Assembly (NCBI GenBank): GCA_046086305.1
Contig: JBJSXI010000118.1
Location: forward strand, 1 to 26,833
Direction: 5' to 3'
Length of the DNA: 26,833 nucleotides
From: UBA668 sp046086305
GTDB taxonomy: Bacteria; Actinomycetota; Acidimicrobiia; Acidimicrobiales; Ilumatobacteraceae
Position numbers and translations under genes: made by a program. Positions 1 to 9,116 of this stretch are shown in pieces. How positions within the stretch are numbered: position 1 is the stretch's first letter; each line of letters starts with the position of its first letter. The notes under the pieces are model-generated. The model did not search any database. It was given only the letters and a program-made list of their open reading frames with translations, and had not been told where the DNA came from.

Positions 1-1
1 T

Positions 2-460
2 CTGCTCGGCGCTGCCGGCCTCGCGAACTACGAGGTGAGCAACTGGGCGCGTCCCGGTGACGAGTGTCGGCACAACCTTCTCTATTGGCGTCAGGGCGAC
101 TACCTCGGGCTGGGCTGTGCGGCGCACAGCCATCGTGACGGTCACCGCTGGTGGAACATCCGTACCCCCGAGCGGTACATCGAGGCGGTCCGGGCGGGCC
201 GGTCGACCCGGGCGGCGGGGGAGCAGCTCGACCCCGAGACCCAGCGCCTCGAAGGACTCCAGCTCGCCCTGCGCACCCGCGAGGGAGTGCCCACCGAGGC
301 GCTCAGCCCCGCCGATCGGGCGGAGATCGGGCATCTGACAGCCACCGACGGTGACCGTCTGGTGCTCACCCGCGCCGGTCGTCTTCTGGCCAACGAGGTG
401 GCGATCCGCCTGCGCGACCCGGCCGTCGAGCCGTCGGTGACGACACCGAATTGTCAGTAA
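2..460 (+). CDS. hemW: HemW-like radical SAM protein, C-terminal part (5' end outside window)
   Basis: The frame is open from base 2 to the TAA at 458-460, giving about 152 C-terminal residues. The recognisable stretch is YEVSNWARPGDECRHNLLYW, followed by a GDYLGLGCAAHSH segment. This matches the family pattern Y-E-(I/V)-S-x-(Y/W)-A-x-P-G-x-x-C-x-H-N-x-x-Y-W and G-x-G-(C/P)-x-A-H of HemW (formerly annotated as oxygen-independent coproporphyrinogen III oxidase-like). HemW proteins are radical SAM enzymes that act as haem chaperones rather than true HemN. The CxxxCxxC cluster-binding motif would lie upstream of the window and cannot be checked. The tail holds the usual winged-helix-like C-terminal region with a terminal G-R-L-L-A-N-E-V segment. 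The next gene begins 61 nt downstream with its own -10-like element, so the two are probably not strictly co-transcribed. HemW is favoured over HemN because of the NWARPG/HNLLYW wording. Confidence 0.85.
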   Translation: MLGAAGLANYEVSNWARPGDECRHNLLYWRQGDYLGLGCAAHSHRDGHRWWNIRTPERYIEAVRAGRSTRAAGEQLDPETQRLEGLQLALRTREGVPTEALSPADRAEIGHLTATDGDRLVLTRAGRLLANEVAIRLRDPAVEPSVTTPNCQ

Positions 461-508
461 CAGACGCAATATCCCGTCAAGAACATGGAACTGTCGGTGC
501 TGACGCAC

Positions 509-514
509 TAGTTT
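509..514 (+). promoter_or_regulatory. Putative -10 element (TAGTTT) of the S8/Ig gene
   Basis: TAGTTT fits the actinobacterial TANNNT -10 consensus and ends 7 nt before the ATG at 522. Transcription would therefore start at or within a base or two of the start codon. No convincing -35 hexamer is seen. The TTGGGGC stretch between the hexamer and the ATG could alternatively act as a weak Shine-Dalgarno if transcription starts further upstream. Confidence 0.35.
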
Positions 515-521
515 TGGGGCG

Positions 522-3500
522 ATGTTTGGCGTGACTCGGCGACTTCGGCAGTTCGGCGCGCTGCTCGCCGTGGCGGGTGTGGCGCTGCCTGTCGTGGTGT
601 CGGGGGCGATGACCGGCGCCGAAGGTGAAGCAGTGCCGATGGCCACCGTGCTCGTCACCTTCCGCGACGGCGCTGATGCCACGGTGCAGGACGAAGTGTT
701 GGCGCGTGTCGGCGGAGTCGTCAGCAAATCGATCGCTCCGCTCGACCTGCATGTCGTCGAGGTACCCGAGGCGGCACTCGCCGATGCATTGAGCGCGTAC
801 GTCGCCGAGCCGTCGGTCGAGAGCGCAGTCGTCGAACGCACTCGCGAACTCGGCATCGCGGCAACCGACCCCGCCTACGGCTCGCAGTGGGCACTCCCGC
901 GCATCGGCTGGGAGGCCGTGCATCGCGAAGCGACGGTGCAGCGCCTCACGCGCATCGCCGTGCTCGACACCGGTGTCGACGACTCCGTCGCCGATCTCGC
1001 CGATCGGGTGATCGGTGGCTACTCGGCGATCGGCGGCGTGCCGACGAGTGATCCGAACGGTCACGGCACGATGGTCGCATCGATCGCGGCGGCCGCCGCC
1101 GACAACGACTCGGGCATTGCGGGTGTGGCAGCGACTGCCGCAGTGGTGATGCCGGTGCAGGTGCTCGACGCCGACGGCCTCGGCACCGACGGCGACATCA
1201 TCGACGGTCTCGTGTGGGCCGCCGAGAACGGCGCCGATGTCGTGCTGATGGCGTTCAGCAACCCCGGTGCCTCAGCTCCCCTCCAGGCGGCCATCGACTA
1301 CGCGTGGGCGCTCGGCACCGTCGTGGTCGCGGCGACCGGTAACGAGGGATCGACCTCACCCACCTACCCGGCGGGTCTCGCCAAGGTCGTCGGAGTGGCG
1401 GCGACCGATCAGGGTGATCTCGTGTGGTCGTCGAGCAACAACGGTGCAGCCACCTTCATCGGCGCGCCCGGCGTCGACATCTCGGCCATCTCGCCCGACG
1501 GCGAGGTGCGTTCGGCCACCGGCACCTCGGCCGCAGCTGCAGTTGTCGCCGGTGCGTTGGCGGTGCTGAAGGCGGTCGACCCCGCTGCATCGAACGGCAC
1601 GCTCATCGGTCGGCTGGCGCGCAACACCGATCCGCTTGCGGCAGGTGCGGCCGGCAACGGCCGACTGAACCTGGCCCGGGCCGTGGCCGACACCTCGACC
1701 GACTCGGTCATTCCCGCAGGTGCGGCCGGTGGCGGCCCGATCGTCGGTCCGTACCTTGCCGCCGGCTCAGGGACGATCAGCGGAACCATCTCGAGCAGCG
1801 CCGGTGGCACCGTTGCGGGCGCAACGGTCACGTGCACGTCGGGCTGCGGTTCGCCCGCCCCGACGACGACGACTGCCTCCAATGGCACGTACTCGCTCTC
1901 CGCAACGTGGGGTGGCAGCGGTGCCGGTAGCGCGACGGTTCGTGTGACGGCGCCCGGCTTCACGCTGTCGAGCGCCTCAGTGACGGTGACCAACAGCACC
2001 ACGGTTGCCACGACCTACAGTCCCACGCTGACCTTCGATGCCGGCGCGCCGACGGTGACGTCGATCAGCAGGGTGAGCAACGAGTTCGTCAAGGCCGGCG
2101 CGACCGCAACATGGGAGATCACGTTCTCCGAGACGGTCTCGGCTGTTGCGGCCACGGCGTTCACCCTGGTCCAGGAATCCGGCTCCTGCGCCAGTGGTGG
2201 CGGTACGCCGGTGCCGACTTTGGGCACGCCGACCGCGCAGCCCTCGGGAACCTCGTCGAACAAGTGGAGGATCTCGTCGGGTATCGGGGCGAGCGGTGAC
2301 TGTGTCCTTCGTCTCGACATGAAGGCGGTTCCGCCCACGAACATCGTCGATGCCGATGCCAAGGTCGCCTATGGCCCGGTGACCGGCCAGACGATCACGG
2401 TCGATCGCACGGCCCCGACGGCCGCGATCACCACCGCTACGAACAACACCTCCACCGTGTCGTGGACGGTCACGTTCAGCGAAGCGGTCAGCAACGTGGA
2501 CAGCACCGACTTCGCCCTCGCCACGACCGGACTCACGGGTACGCCGGCGATCTCCTCGGTCACGCCCACCGGCGGCAGCCAACCGGCGACCACCTTCACC
2601 GTCACGGCCTCGACGGGGAGTGGGAGTGGCACGATCGGCCTGAACCTCATCGCTGGCAACGACATCGTCGACCGCGCCGCGAACGGTGTCGCCGCCGTCA
2701 CTGGTGCAACGTTCACGATCGACCGCACGCCACCGAGCGTTTCGTCGGTCACCCGGGTCGGCACCTCACCCACCAACACCAACACGGTGTCGTGGACGGT
2801 CACGTTCTCGAAGTCGGTCACCGGCGTCGACGCAACCGACTTCGTGGCCACGGTCACGACGGGGGACCTCGTCGTCGGTACTCCCTCGGTGAGTGGGAGC
2901 GGGAGCTCGTACACCGTCAGCGTCACTCGCAGTTCCGGTCAGGGCACGGTGCGTCTCGACGTGCTCGACGACGACACGATCGTCGACGGTACGTCTCTCG
3001 CCCTGTCGGGCGCGTTCAACACCGGCGACACGATCACGATCGACACTGCCGTGCCGACCGTGTCGATCGCCCGGGTGAGCAACGAATTCGTCACCGGAGG
3101 AACCGTGACCTGGGAGGTCACGTTCTCCGAGGTGGTCGTCGCAGCCACCGTCAACGCCGGCGACTTCGCGATGACGACGGTGTCGGGCGCATGCGACTCG
3201 GGTGGCTCCGCTGCCGCCGTCGGCGCGCCCACGCAGCAGACTGATCTCACCAAGTGGCGGATCTCGTCGGGAACGGGCGGCACCAACCAGAACTGTGTGC
3301 TGCGTCTCGACCTTGCCGCCAGCCCGACGATCAGTGACGCAGCCGGCAATGCGGTTGCCGCCGGCACCACCGGTCAGACGATCACCGTCGACCGCACCGC
3401 CCCGACGACCGCCTCGATCGTCCGCAACAGCAGTTCGCCGACGGCGGCGTCGTCGGTGGCGTGGACCGTCACGTTCAGCGAGCCGGTGACGGGCGTCGCT

Positions 3501-6500
3501 GCAGCCGACTTCACCCTCACCCTGACGGGTGTGACCGGTGCATCGATCACCAACGTTGCCGTGGCGGCCAGTGGCTCCGAACCGGCGACGACGTTCATCG
3601 TGACTGCCTCCACGGGCACCGGCAGCGGCACGCTCGCGCTCGGAATCGCCGCGGCACGCACGATCAACGACCGGGCCGGCAACGCAATGTCGTCGAGCGC
3701 GGTCACATCGGCCCCCGAGACCTACACCATCGACCGTGCCGCGCCGATGGTCACCTCGATCAACCGCGCCGCGACCTCACCGACCAATGCGGCAACGGTC
3801 AGCTGGACCGTCGTGTTCTCGAAGGCCGTCGACGGCGTCGACTCGAGCGACTTCGCGCTCGCCGCGACCGGTGTGTCCGGGGCGTCGATCAGCAGCGTGT
3901 CCCCGAGCGGCGGATCGCAGCCCGCCACCACCTTCACGGTGACCGCGAGCACGGGCTCGGGCAGTGGCTCGCTCGGCCTCAACCTCGTCGATGACAACTC
4001 GATCATGGACGATGCCGACCAGGCCCTCGTCGGGGCGAGTGCAGATGATGGGTCGTTCACCGGTCAGGTGTATGCGCTCGACCGGACTGCGCCGACCGTC
4101 GGCACCTTCATCCGCCTCGACTCGTCGCCGACCAACGGGGCGAGCGTCCGCTGGACCGTCACGTTCAGCGAATCCGTCACCGGCGTGGACGCCGCTGACT
4201 TCTCGACCACCACGACCGGGACGCTCGTCATCGGCACGCTGACAGTGTCGGGCTCGGGCAGCTCGTACACGGTGACCGCGCCGATCACCAGCGGTGAGGG
4301 CACGGTTCAGGTGAACGTCGTCGACAACGACACGATCCAGGACGTCGTCGGGTACGCGCTCGGCGGTACGGGGACCAGCGGCGCCGGCAACGGCAGCGCC
4401 CTGGGCACCGACGCGGTGTACACGATCGACCGAGTGGCGCCGACGACCCAGTCGATCACGCGCTATCTCCCGGCGAACAACCCGGCAACGCAGTCAACGG
4501 TTCAGTGGCTCGTCACCTTCTCCGAGGCGGTGACGATGCCGGCCGATCCGGCAGTCGCCGCAGCGAACTTCACGCTGTACAAGAACCTCGGTTGCACCGG
4601 GTCGCCGACGAGGATCCGCAACTTCTCGATCTCCTCGATCACCGCGACTCCGTCGGGCTCGTCGAGCACGCAGTGGTTGGTCTCGGTGGACACCGGGGTG
4701 AAGAACGGTGACCTGTGCCTCGACCAGAAGCGACCCAACAGGTCTGCACTCATCGCTGACCCCGCCGGCAATGCGATCGCCACGGACTACCTCATGTCGG
4801 ATGGGACGCGACCCGCCGACCGGTATGTCGTGGCCAAGGATGCGCCGTTCGTCACGGGCGTCACCCGTGTTGCGGGCGCGGTCGAGTACACCCAGCCGTC
4901 CTCGGCATCCTGGCTCGTCACGTTCTCCGAGGCGGTCGGTGGCGATCCGACGTTGAACACCGCCGACCAGGGTGTGACCGTCGAGGATTTCTGCCTGACC
5001 TGGCTGCCTGCTGCAGTCGACTGTGCGGCGGGAACGCCTGCGGTGATCACCTCGGTGGTCGCAGTGCCTGGCTCTGCGGTCACCGTCACCGACAGCGTGA
5101 CGAATGTGTCTCGCACCCTCTACTCGCAGTACACGGTGACCGCGAGCCTCGCCGGACTCGGCGAGGGACAGGTGCGTCTCGACCTCGTCGACAACAACAC
5201 GATCTACAACCGCTTCGAGAACGAACTGCGCTCGTCGATCAGCACGTCGATCACCAGCAACCTCGATGGCACCTACCGTCTCGGCCAGACGTACACCATC
5301 GACACGACGGCGCCGACGCTCACGAGCTCGGTCATTGGTGATTTCTCGCTCGACAAGACTTACACGGCATACACCGTCCGTGGGTCGAAGGGCGCGGCAG
5401 CCGGCGACGGGAGCGGTGACGTCACGTTCGACGTGTTCCCCGGCGCGACGATCGACGTCGATGAATCGGCTGTCGTGGAGAGCGTCGATCGCAGCGGTGG
5501 GCCGAGTGCGACCACTTGGTCGCGAACCGTGCCTGGTTCGTTGCCGGATGGCTGGTACACGCTGCGTGCCGCGCAGACCGACCTGGCCGGCAACACGGCG
5601 ACCGTGACACGCGTCTTCCTCATCGACAACGTCGCCCCGGTCGTGGCGTTCGACGGAGCTCTGCCGGAGACCCTCACCAACGACGACGGCAGTCAGACGT
5701 GGGCCTTCACGGTCGCCGAGGGTGTGGGTACGGCCGAGCAGTCCGGTCTGCACGATGTCGACTGCAGCCTGAACGGGGTCGACGTGCCCTGCGCGCTCCC
5801 ATCGGCCGGACCGAGTGCGGCGTCGGCGACCGTGTCGATCGACAAGACCCTGAACGAGGGCTGCAACGCGCTCGTCATCAACCTCTACGACGAGGCGGGC
5901 AACCTCTCGACGATCGAGTGGCACGGTGTGCTCGACACCGGGCTTCCCGGAGTGGAGATTCTGTCGCCCGTCACCGACGACGCGACCAACGACGTCACCC
6001 CTGCGGTGACCGGGGTCGGGGGAACCGAGGAGCCGACCGCCTGCAGTGGCGCCTATGCAGGTGGCTCCACCTACCCGGCGGACATGGGTGCGCCCTCGAC
6101 CGACAACGAGACCGTCCTCGTGAGCCTGTACGCGGGCCAGATGACGGCGGGGGATCTGTCGGTCGCCAGTGCCATCTTCGAGTCGCCCTACGAGGCAGTG
6201 CGCGATCCCGACACCGGCGAGTTCGTCCTCGAGATCGTGCCGACGGCGATCGGCGCCGTGATCGCCGCCGGACTTCCCGAGGGTTGGTACAGCCTCCTTG
6301 CCGAGCAGTCGGACGAGGCGGGGAACCTCGGCACATCGGACATCGTCTGGTTCCTCGTCGACACCACGGCGCCGACCGCCGACTTCGTCAAGATGCCCGA
6401 CCTCGAGACGAACCAGCAAACCGCGCCATTCGAGTTCCTCCGCGACGACCCGTGGGGCTCGAATGTCAATGCGGAGCCGTCCGACTTCGAAACCGAGTCA

Positions 6501-7778
6501 CCGTACGTCCAGTGCAACCTCGACGATCTCGGTTGGGTCGGCTGCCCTGATGTGGTCACCTTCTTCGAGGCGTCGATCAGCGGAGCGAGCGAGGGATACC
6601 ACACGCTCGAGGTGATGGTCGAGGACCGTGCCGGGAACGAGAGCGATATCGAGCCGTACACGTGGTTGGTCGACTACACAGAACCGACCGTCGAGATCAC
6701 CTCGGCGCCTGCGGATCCGACGGTGATCACCGGTGCGACAACCCTGCTGCCATCGGTCTTCGGCTTCACCTCCGACGACCCCGATCTGGACTACGTGTCG
6801 GCCGAGGAAGACGGCCCCGCGGTACCGTCCGAGGTCGAGGACATGCTCTGCAAGCTCGACAGCGGCTCGTTCGTCGATTGTGCGACGTTCACCTCACACT
6901 CGTATCCGGCTCTCGGAATCGGGCGTCACACGTTCACGGTGCGTGCGGTCGATGGAGCAGGCAACTTCACCGATGACGTCCACGTGTGGGACATCCAGGC
7001 CAACCGGACGATCCTCTACACCGGCGTGTACCTCGTGTCGAAGCCGGGGTCGATCGCACTCTCTGCCGCAATCACGTCCGGAGCGACGGCCTGTCGCTCC
7101 GGTGTCACGGTGAACTTCTCGCTGTCCCTCGACGGCGTGACCGGCTGGAGCAGTACTGCAACATCGAACTCGTCCGGTGTGGCGACGCTGACCGTTCTGA
7201 GCACGGGCACGGGGTGGAACGGTGGAGCGACCGCATGGACGAGCGGTGTCTATGACGTCACCGTCGAGGTCGCCGAGACCGAGGCATGCACGGGCGCGAT
7301 CGACTACGCGGCGGTGACCGTCGCCGACTCCGGATCTGCGGCCACCGGCGGCGGCGCCTACACGGTGGCGGGCATCGGCAGGGTGAACTTCGGTCTGTCG
7401 ATCAACCGGGTGCCATTCAGCAACCCGGCGCAGTTCAAGGGCCAGGTCGTCGCCCAGAACAACGGCAAGTGGCGCCTCAAGGGCTCGATCAACAACTACG
7501 TGAAGATGCTGACGACCACGGGGGTGCGGGGCTCGGCGAGCGGGATCGGCACGCTCCAGTGGTGGGACTCGTCGATCGGAGACTCCGGCGCCTGGGTCGT
7601 GGTCGCTCGGAACGTGGCGTTCTCGATCCTCTTCGAGGACACCGGGGCCAAGAAGGGCGCCGACAGCTTCACCGTGAACAACATCGCCTATCAACCCTCG
7701 GGTCTGACGTTCGGTCAGAAGATGTTCACGACCAGCACGACCCAGGGCCTCAAGGGCGGAGACGTTCGGATCTCCTGA
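522..7778 (+). CDS. Giant secreted subtilisin-like (S8) serine peptidase with Ig-like repeat stalk
   Basis: This 2418-residue protein has an N-terminal signal peptide (two Arg at 6-7, hydrophobic 11-30) and an inhibitor-like propeptide (about 39-110). The S8 catalytic domain spans about 115-390. Catalytic candidates are Asp149 (AVLDTGV), His181 (NGHGTMVAS), oxyanion Asn274 (ATGNEG) and Ser336 (GTSAAAAVVAG). The serine motif departs from the usual GTSxAxPxVAG because the proline is Ala. A carboxypeptidase-regulatory-like beta domain follows (about 417-500), then nine Ig-like repeats (508-1593) and further Ig modules. Three of these carry the short C-x-L-x(5-6)-C pair typical of secreted actinobacterial proteins (1748-1757, 1998-2008, 2110-2120). 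The C-terminal domain (about 2275-2418) is rich in aromatic/Gly beta strands and resembles the post-COAP-1 type; that match is from memory. There is no LPXTG motif and no C-terminal membrane segment. The likely location is exported, cell-surface or released. The natural substrate cannot be told from sequence. The EAL gene converges on it with a 3-nt gap. Confidence 0.88.
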   Translation: MFGVTRRLRQFGALLAVAGVALPVVVSGAMTGAEGEAVPMATVLVTFRDGADATVQDEVLARVGGVVSKSIAPLDLHVVEVPEAALADALSAYVAEPSVESAVVERTRELGIAATDPAYGSQWALPRIGWEAVHREATVQRLTRIAVLDTGVDDSVADLADRVIGGYSAIGGVPTSDPNGHGTMVASIAAAAADNDSGIAGVAATAAVVMPVQVLDADGLGTDGDIIDGLVWAAENGADVVLMAFSNPGASAPLQAAIDYAWALGTVVVAATGNEGSTSPTYPAGLAKVVGVAATDQGDLVWSSSNNGAATFIGAPGVDISAISPDGEVRSATGTSAAAAVVAGALAVLKAVDPAASNGTLIGRLARNTDPLAAGAAGNGRLNLARAVADTSTDSVIPAGAAGGGPIVGPYLAAGSGTISGTISSSAGGTVAGATVTCTSGCGSPAPTTTTASNGTYSLSATWGGSGAGSATVRVTAPGFTLSSASVTVTNSTTVATTYSPTLTFDAGAPTVTSISRVSNEFVKAGATATWEITFSETVSAVAATAFTLVQESGSCASGGGTPVPTLGTPTAQPSGTSSNKWRISSGIGASGDCVLRLDMKAVPPTNIVDADAKVAYGPVTGQTITVDRTAPTAAITTATNNTSTVSWTVTFSEAVSNVDSTDFALATTGLTGTPAISSVTPTGGSQPATTFTVTASTGSGSGTIGLNLIAGNDIVDRAANGVAAVTGATFTIDRTPPSVSSVTRVGTSPTNTNTVSWTVTFSKSVTGVDATDFVATVTTGDLVVGTPSVSGSGSSYTVSVTRSSGQGTVRLDVLDDDTIVDGTSLALSGAFNTGDTITIDTAVPTVSIARVSNEFVTGGTVTWEVTFSEVVVAATVNAGDFAMTTVSGACDSGGSAAAVGAPTQQTDLTKWRISSGTGGTNQNCVLRLDLAASPTISDAAGNAVAAGTTGQTITVDRTAPTTASIVRNSSSPTAASSVAWTVTFSEPVTGVAAADFTLTLTGVTGASITNVAVAASGSEPATTFIVTASTGTGSGTLALGIAAARTINDRAGNAMSSSAVTSAPETYTIDRAAPMVTSINRAATSPTNAATVSWTVVFSKAVDGVDSSDFALAATGVSGASISSVSPSGGSQPATTFTVTASTGSGSGSLGLNLVDDNSIMDDADQALVGASADDGSFTGQVYALDRTAPTVGTFIRLDSSPTNGASVRWTVTFSESVTGVDAADFSTTTTGTLVIGTLTVSGSGSSYTVTAPITSGEGTVQVNVVDNDTIQDVVGYALGGTGTSGAGNGSALGTDAVYTIDRVAPTTQSITRYLPANNPATQSTVQWLVTFSEAVTMPADPAVAAANFTLYKNLGCTGSPTRIRNFSISSITATPSGSSSTQWLVSVDTGVKNGDLCLDQKRPNRSALIADPAGNAIATDYLMSDGTRPADRYVVAKDAPFVTGVTRVAGAVEYTQPSSASWLVTFSEAVGGDPTLNTADQGVTVEDFCLTWLPAAVDCAAGTPAVITSVVAVPGSAVTVTDSVTNVSRTLYSQYTVTASLAGLGEGQVRLDLVDNNTIYNRFENELRSSISTSITSNLDGTYRLGQTYTIDTTAPTLTSSVIGDFSLDKTYTAYTVRGSKGAAAGDGSGDVTFDVFPGATIDVDESAVVESVDRSGGPSATTWSRTVPGSLPDGWYTLRAAQTDLAGNTATVTRVFLIDNVAPVVAFDGALPETLTNDDGSQTWAFTVAEGVGTAEQSGLHDVDCSLNGVDVPCALPSAGPSAASATVSIDKTLNEGCNALVINLYDEAGNLSTIEWHGVLDTGLPGVEILSPVTDDATNDVTPAVTGVGGTEEPTACSGAYAGGSTYPADMGAPSTDNETVLVSLYAGQMTAGDLSVASAIFESPYEAVRDPDTGEFVLEIVPTAIGAVIAAGLPEGWYSLLAEQSDEAGNLGTSDIVWFLVDTTAPTADFVKMPDLETNQQTAPFEFLRDDPWGSNVNAEPSDFETESPYVQCNLDDLGWVGCPDVVTFFEASISGASEGYHTLEVMVEDRAGNESDIEPYTWLVDYTEPTVEITSAPADPTVITGATTLLPSVFGFTSDDPDLDYVSAEEDGPAVPSEVEDMLCKLDSGSFVDCATFTSHSYPALGIGRHTFTVRAVDGAGNFTDDVHVWDIQANRTILYTGVYLVSKPGSIALSAAITSGATACRSGVTVNFSLSLDGVTGWSSTATSNSSGVATLTVLSTGTGWNGGATAWTSGVYDVTVEVAETEACTGAIDYAAVTVADSGSAATGGGAYTVAGIGRVNFGLSINRVPFSNPAQFKGQVVAQNNGKWRLKGSINNYVKMLTTTGVRGSASGIGTLQWWDSSIGDSGAWVVVARNVAFSILFEDTGAKKGADSFTVNNIAYQPSGLTFGQKMFTTSTTQGLKGGDVRIS
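2043..5300 (+). repeat. Nine tandem Ig-like repeats encoded within the S8 protein
   Basis: Repeats of roughly 105-155 residues run from about residue 508 to 1593. Each opens with D-x-x-x-P-x-V/T and carries a W-x-(V/I)-x-F-S-(E/K) signature, seen at residues 531, 648, 758, 864, 981, 1095, 1211, 1329 and 1464. Most end in a G-x-(L/V)-x-L-(N/D)-(L/V) strand followed by a D-D-x-(S/T)-I-x-D loop. Repeats 1 and 4 share a longer variant with a cysteine pair and a K-W-R-I-S-S-G turn; repeats 8 and 9 carry other cysteine pairs. At DNA level some cores are identical for about 20 nt (near 2456-2476 and 2786-2806), suggesting past duplication. This fold usually serves as a rigid spacer or adhesive stalk. 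Confidence 0.85.
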
Positions 7779-7781
7779 TCG

Positions 7782-8999
7782 TCAGCGCGTGCGGCTCGAG
7801 AGGTCGTGGAGCACTGACGTGAGTTCGACACCTGGCACAGCCGGGGCGTAGAGGAATCCCTGCGCCAGAGCGCAGCCGGCGTCGGCCAGGAGTTCGGCCT
7901 GGTCCGTGGTCTCCACACCTGTTGCCACGGTTTCCATGTGCAGCTCCGAGGCGAGGGAGATCACCGAGCGCACGACCGTGAGCGTGCGGTGCTCCGTCGT
8001 TCCTGCCACGAGACGGCGCTCGAGCTTCAGTCGCCGGACGCCGAGATCGAGGAGCTCCGGCAGGTGGGCGACGGCACCTGCTGCGTCGTCGACCGAGAGC
8101 ACCACGCCGGCGGCCGAGAGGGCCCGCAGATTGTCGGCGACGGCGGAGTTCGATGCAGCGACGACTTGGGCAGGAATCTCGACCGCGAGCCACATGGGGC
8201 GCACCTCGTCGGCCTCGGCGCGGGCGAGCAGGGCCGAGGCGAAGGTCGGCGCTGACAATTCCTCGACACCGACGTTGATCGACACCTGAAAATCGCGCAG
8301 CCGCACCGATGAGTCGGTGCGTACGGCTCGCAGGGTCTGGATGGCTCGCTCCTGGACGAAGGATCCGATGCTGAGGATCTCCGAATTGGCCTCGGCAGTG
8401 GCGATGAACTGGCCCGGAGAGATGTCACCCAACCGCGGATGATGCCAGCGGCTGAGTGCTTCGACACCGACGGGCAAGCCTGTCGACAGCGACACGATCT
8501 GCTGGAACCACACCTCGAGTTGGCGGAACTGCACGGCCGCACGGAGTTCTCCCCACAGCCGCACCATCGCCTCGGGGCTCAAGGTCGTGTCACCATCGAC
8601 TCGCACGCATCGATTGCCGCCGGATCTGGAGGTGTGCTCGGCGGTGGCTGCCGCACGGAGCTGGGCTGCTTCGCCCGCCGGGTCCTGCACGATGGCGTAG
8701 CCGATCGATGCGGTCACCCGCATGGGTCGACCACGGAGGTCGATCGGCTGGCGCACTGCGTCGCGCAGGGCAGCCACGGCCGCATCGGCACCGTTCTCGT
8801 CGTCGACGGTGAACTCGAGCGCGAGCCCGTCGTCGGTCGGCGAGATCGTCGCACCGCTGCACGTGCGTCGTGCAGCCTCGCTCACGGTGGCCACCACGAC
8901 GCCGGCCTCCTCGACACCGAGTGCGGCACGGAGCACCGCCATCTGATCGACGACGACGACAGCGACACAGTGGAGGGCAGTGGCGGGGGTGGAGGTCAC
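7782..8999 (-). CDS. Degenerate GGDEF plus EAL domain protein (c-di-GMP phosphodiesterase-like)
   Basis: The GTG at 8997-8999 was chosen because AAGGA sits 5 nt upstream and because longer versions read into the tRNA. The product has 405 residues. The first ~137 residues resemble the back half of a GGDEF domain (VTASIGYAI strand), but the GG(D/E)EF signature itself is absent. Residues ~150-400 form an EAL domain with VEALSRW (Glu180), INVGVEE (Asn242), VEIP (Glu274), SVDD (Asp304/305), RLKLE (Lys325) and AQGF (Gln380). The usual E-(G/A)-V-E motif reads T-G-V-E at 360-363, replacing a metal-coordinating glutamate. The DFG(T/A)G loop after the Asp pair is also altered (DDAAGAV). No signal peptide, membrane segment or sensor domain is visible, so it is probably cytosolic. 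It could be a weak phosphodiesterase, a c-di-GMP receptor or a protein-interaction domain. It converges tail-to-tail on the S8 gene. Confidence 0.82.
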   Translation of the reverse strand: MTSTPATALHCVAVVVVDQMAVLRAALGVEEAGVVVATVSEAARRTCSGATISPTDDGLALEFTVDDENGADAAVAALRDAVRQPIDLRGRPMRVTASIGYAIVQDPAGEAAQLRAAATAEHTSRSGGNRCVRVDGDTTLSPEAMVRLWGELRAAVQFRQLEVWFQQIVSLSTGLPVGVEALSRWHHPRLGDISPGQFIATAEANSEILSIGSFVQERAIQTLRAVRTDSSVRLRDFQVSINVGVEELSAPTFASALLARAEADEVRPMWLAVEIPAQVVAASNSAVADNLRALSAAGVVLSVDDAAGAVAHLPELLDLGVRRLKLERRLVAGTTEHRTLTVVRSVISLASELHMETVATGVETTDQAELLADAGCALAQGFLYAPAVPGVELTSVLHDLSSRTR

Positions 9000-9004
9000 G
9001 GTGA

Positions 9005-9009
9005 TCCTT
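9005..9009 (-). promoter_or_regulatory. Ribosome binding site fixing the EAL gene start
   Basis: On the minus strand AAGGA is followed by 5 nt and then GTG (8997-8999). This is the best Shine-Dalgarno in the upstream region. It argues against the upstream in-frame starts, which would translate across the tRNA gene. Confidence 0.6.
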
Positions 9010-9098
9010 CGTGGAGCGGGCAGCGTCCCGTGCCGCTGACCATACTCATCGGCTCCGCCTCCGCCCGGCTGAAGGGTGGGCGCCATCACTCGGCTTGG

Positions 9099-9104
9099 TA
9101 CGCT
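9099..9104 (+). promoter_or_regulatory. Putative -10 element (TACGCT) of the tRNA-Val gene
   Basis: TACGCT fits TANNNT and lies 12 nt before the mature tRNA 5' end. The primary transcript would then have a 5' leader of only about 5-6 nt. No clear -35 is seen. Confidence 0.4.
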
Positions 9105-9116
9105 CGCCGGTCGAGC

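Noticed and set aside
2043..5300. Possible CRISPR or intergenic repeat array
   Set aside because: The periodicity (~315-460 nt) is that of in-frame Ig-like protein repeats. There are no short identical repeats with unique spacers.
4494..6419. 641-codon minus-strand open frame inside the S8 gene
   Set aside because: High-GC shadow of the repeat-rich coding strand; Arg/His/Asp-rich with no domain and no ribosome site.
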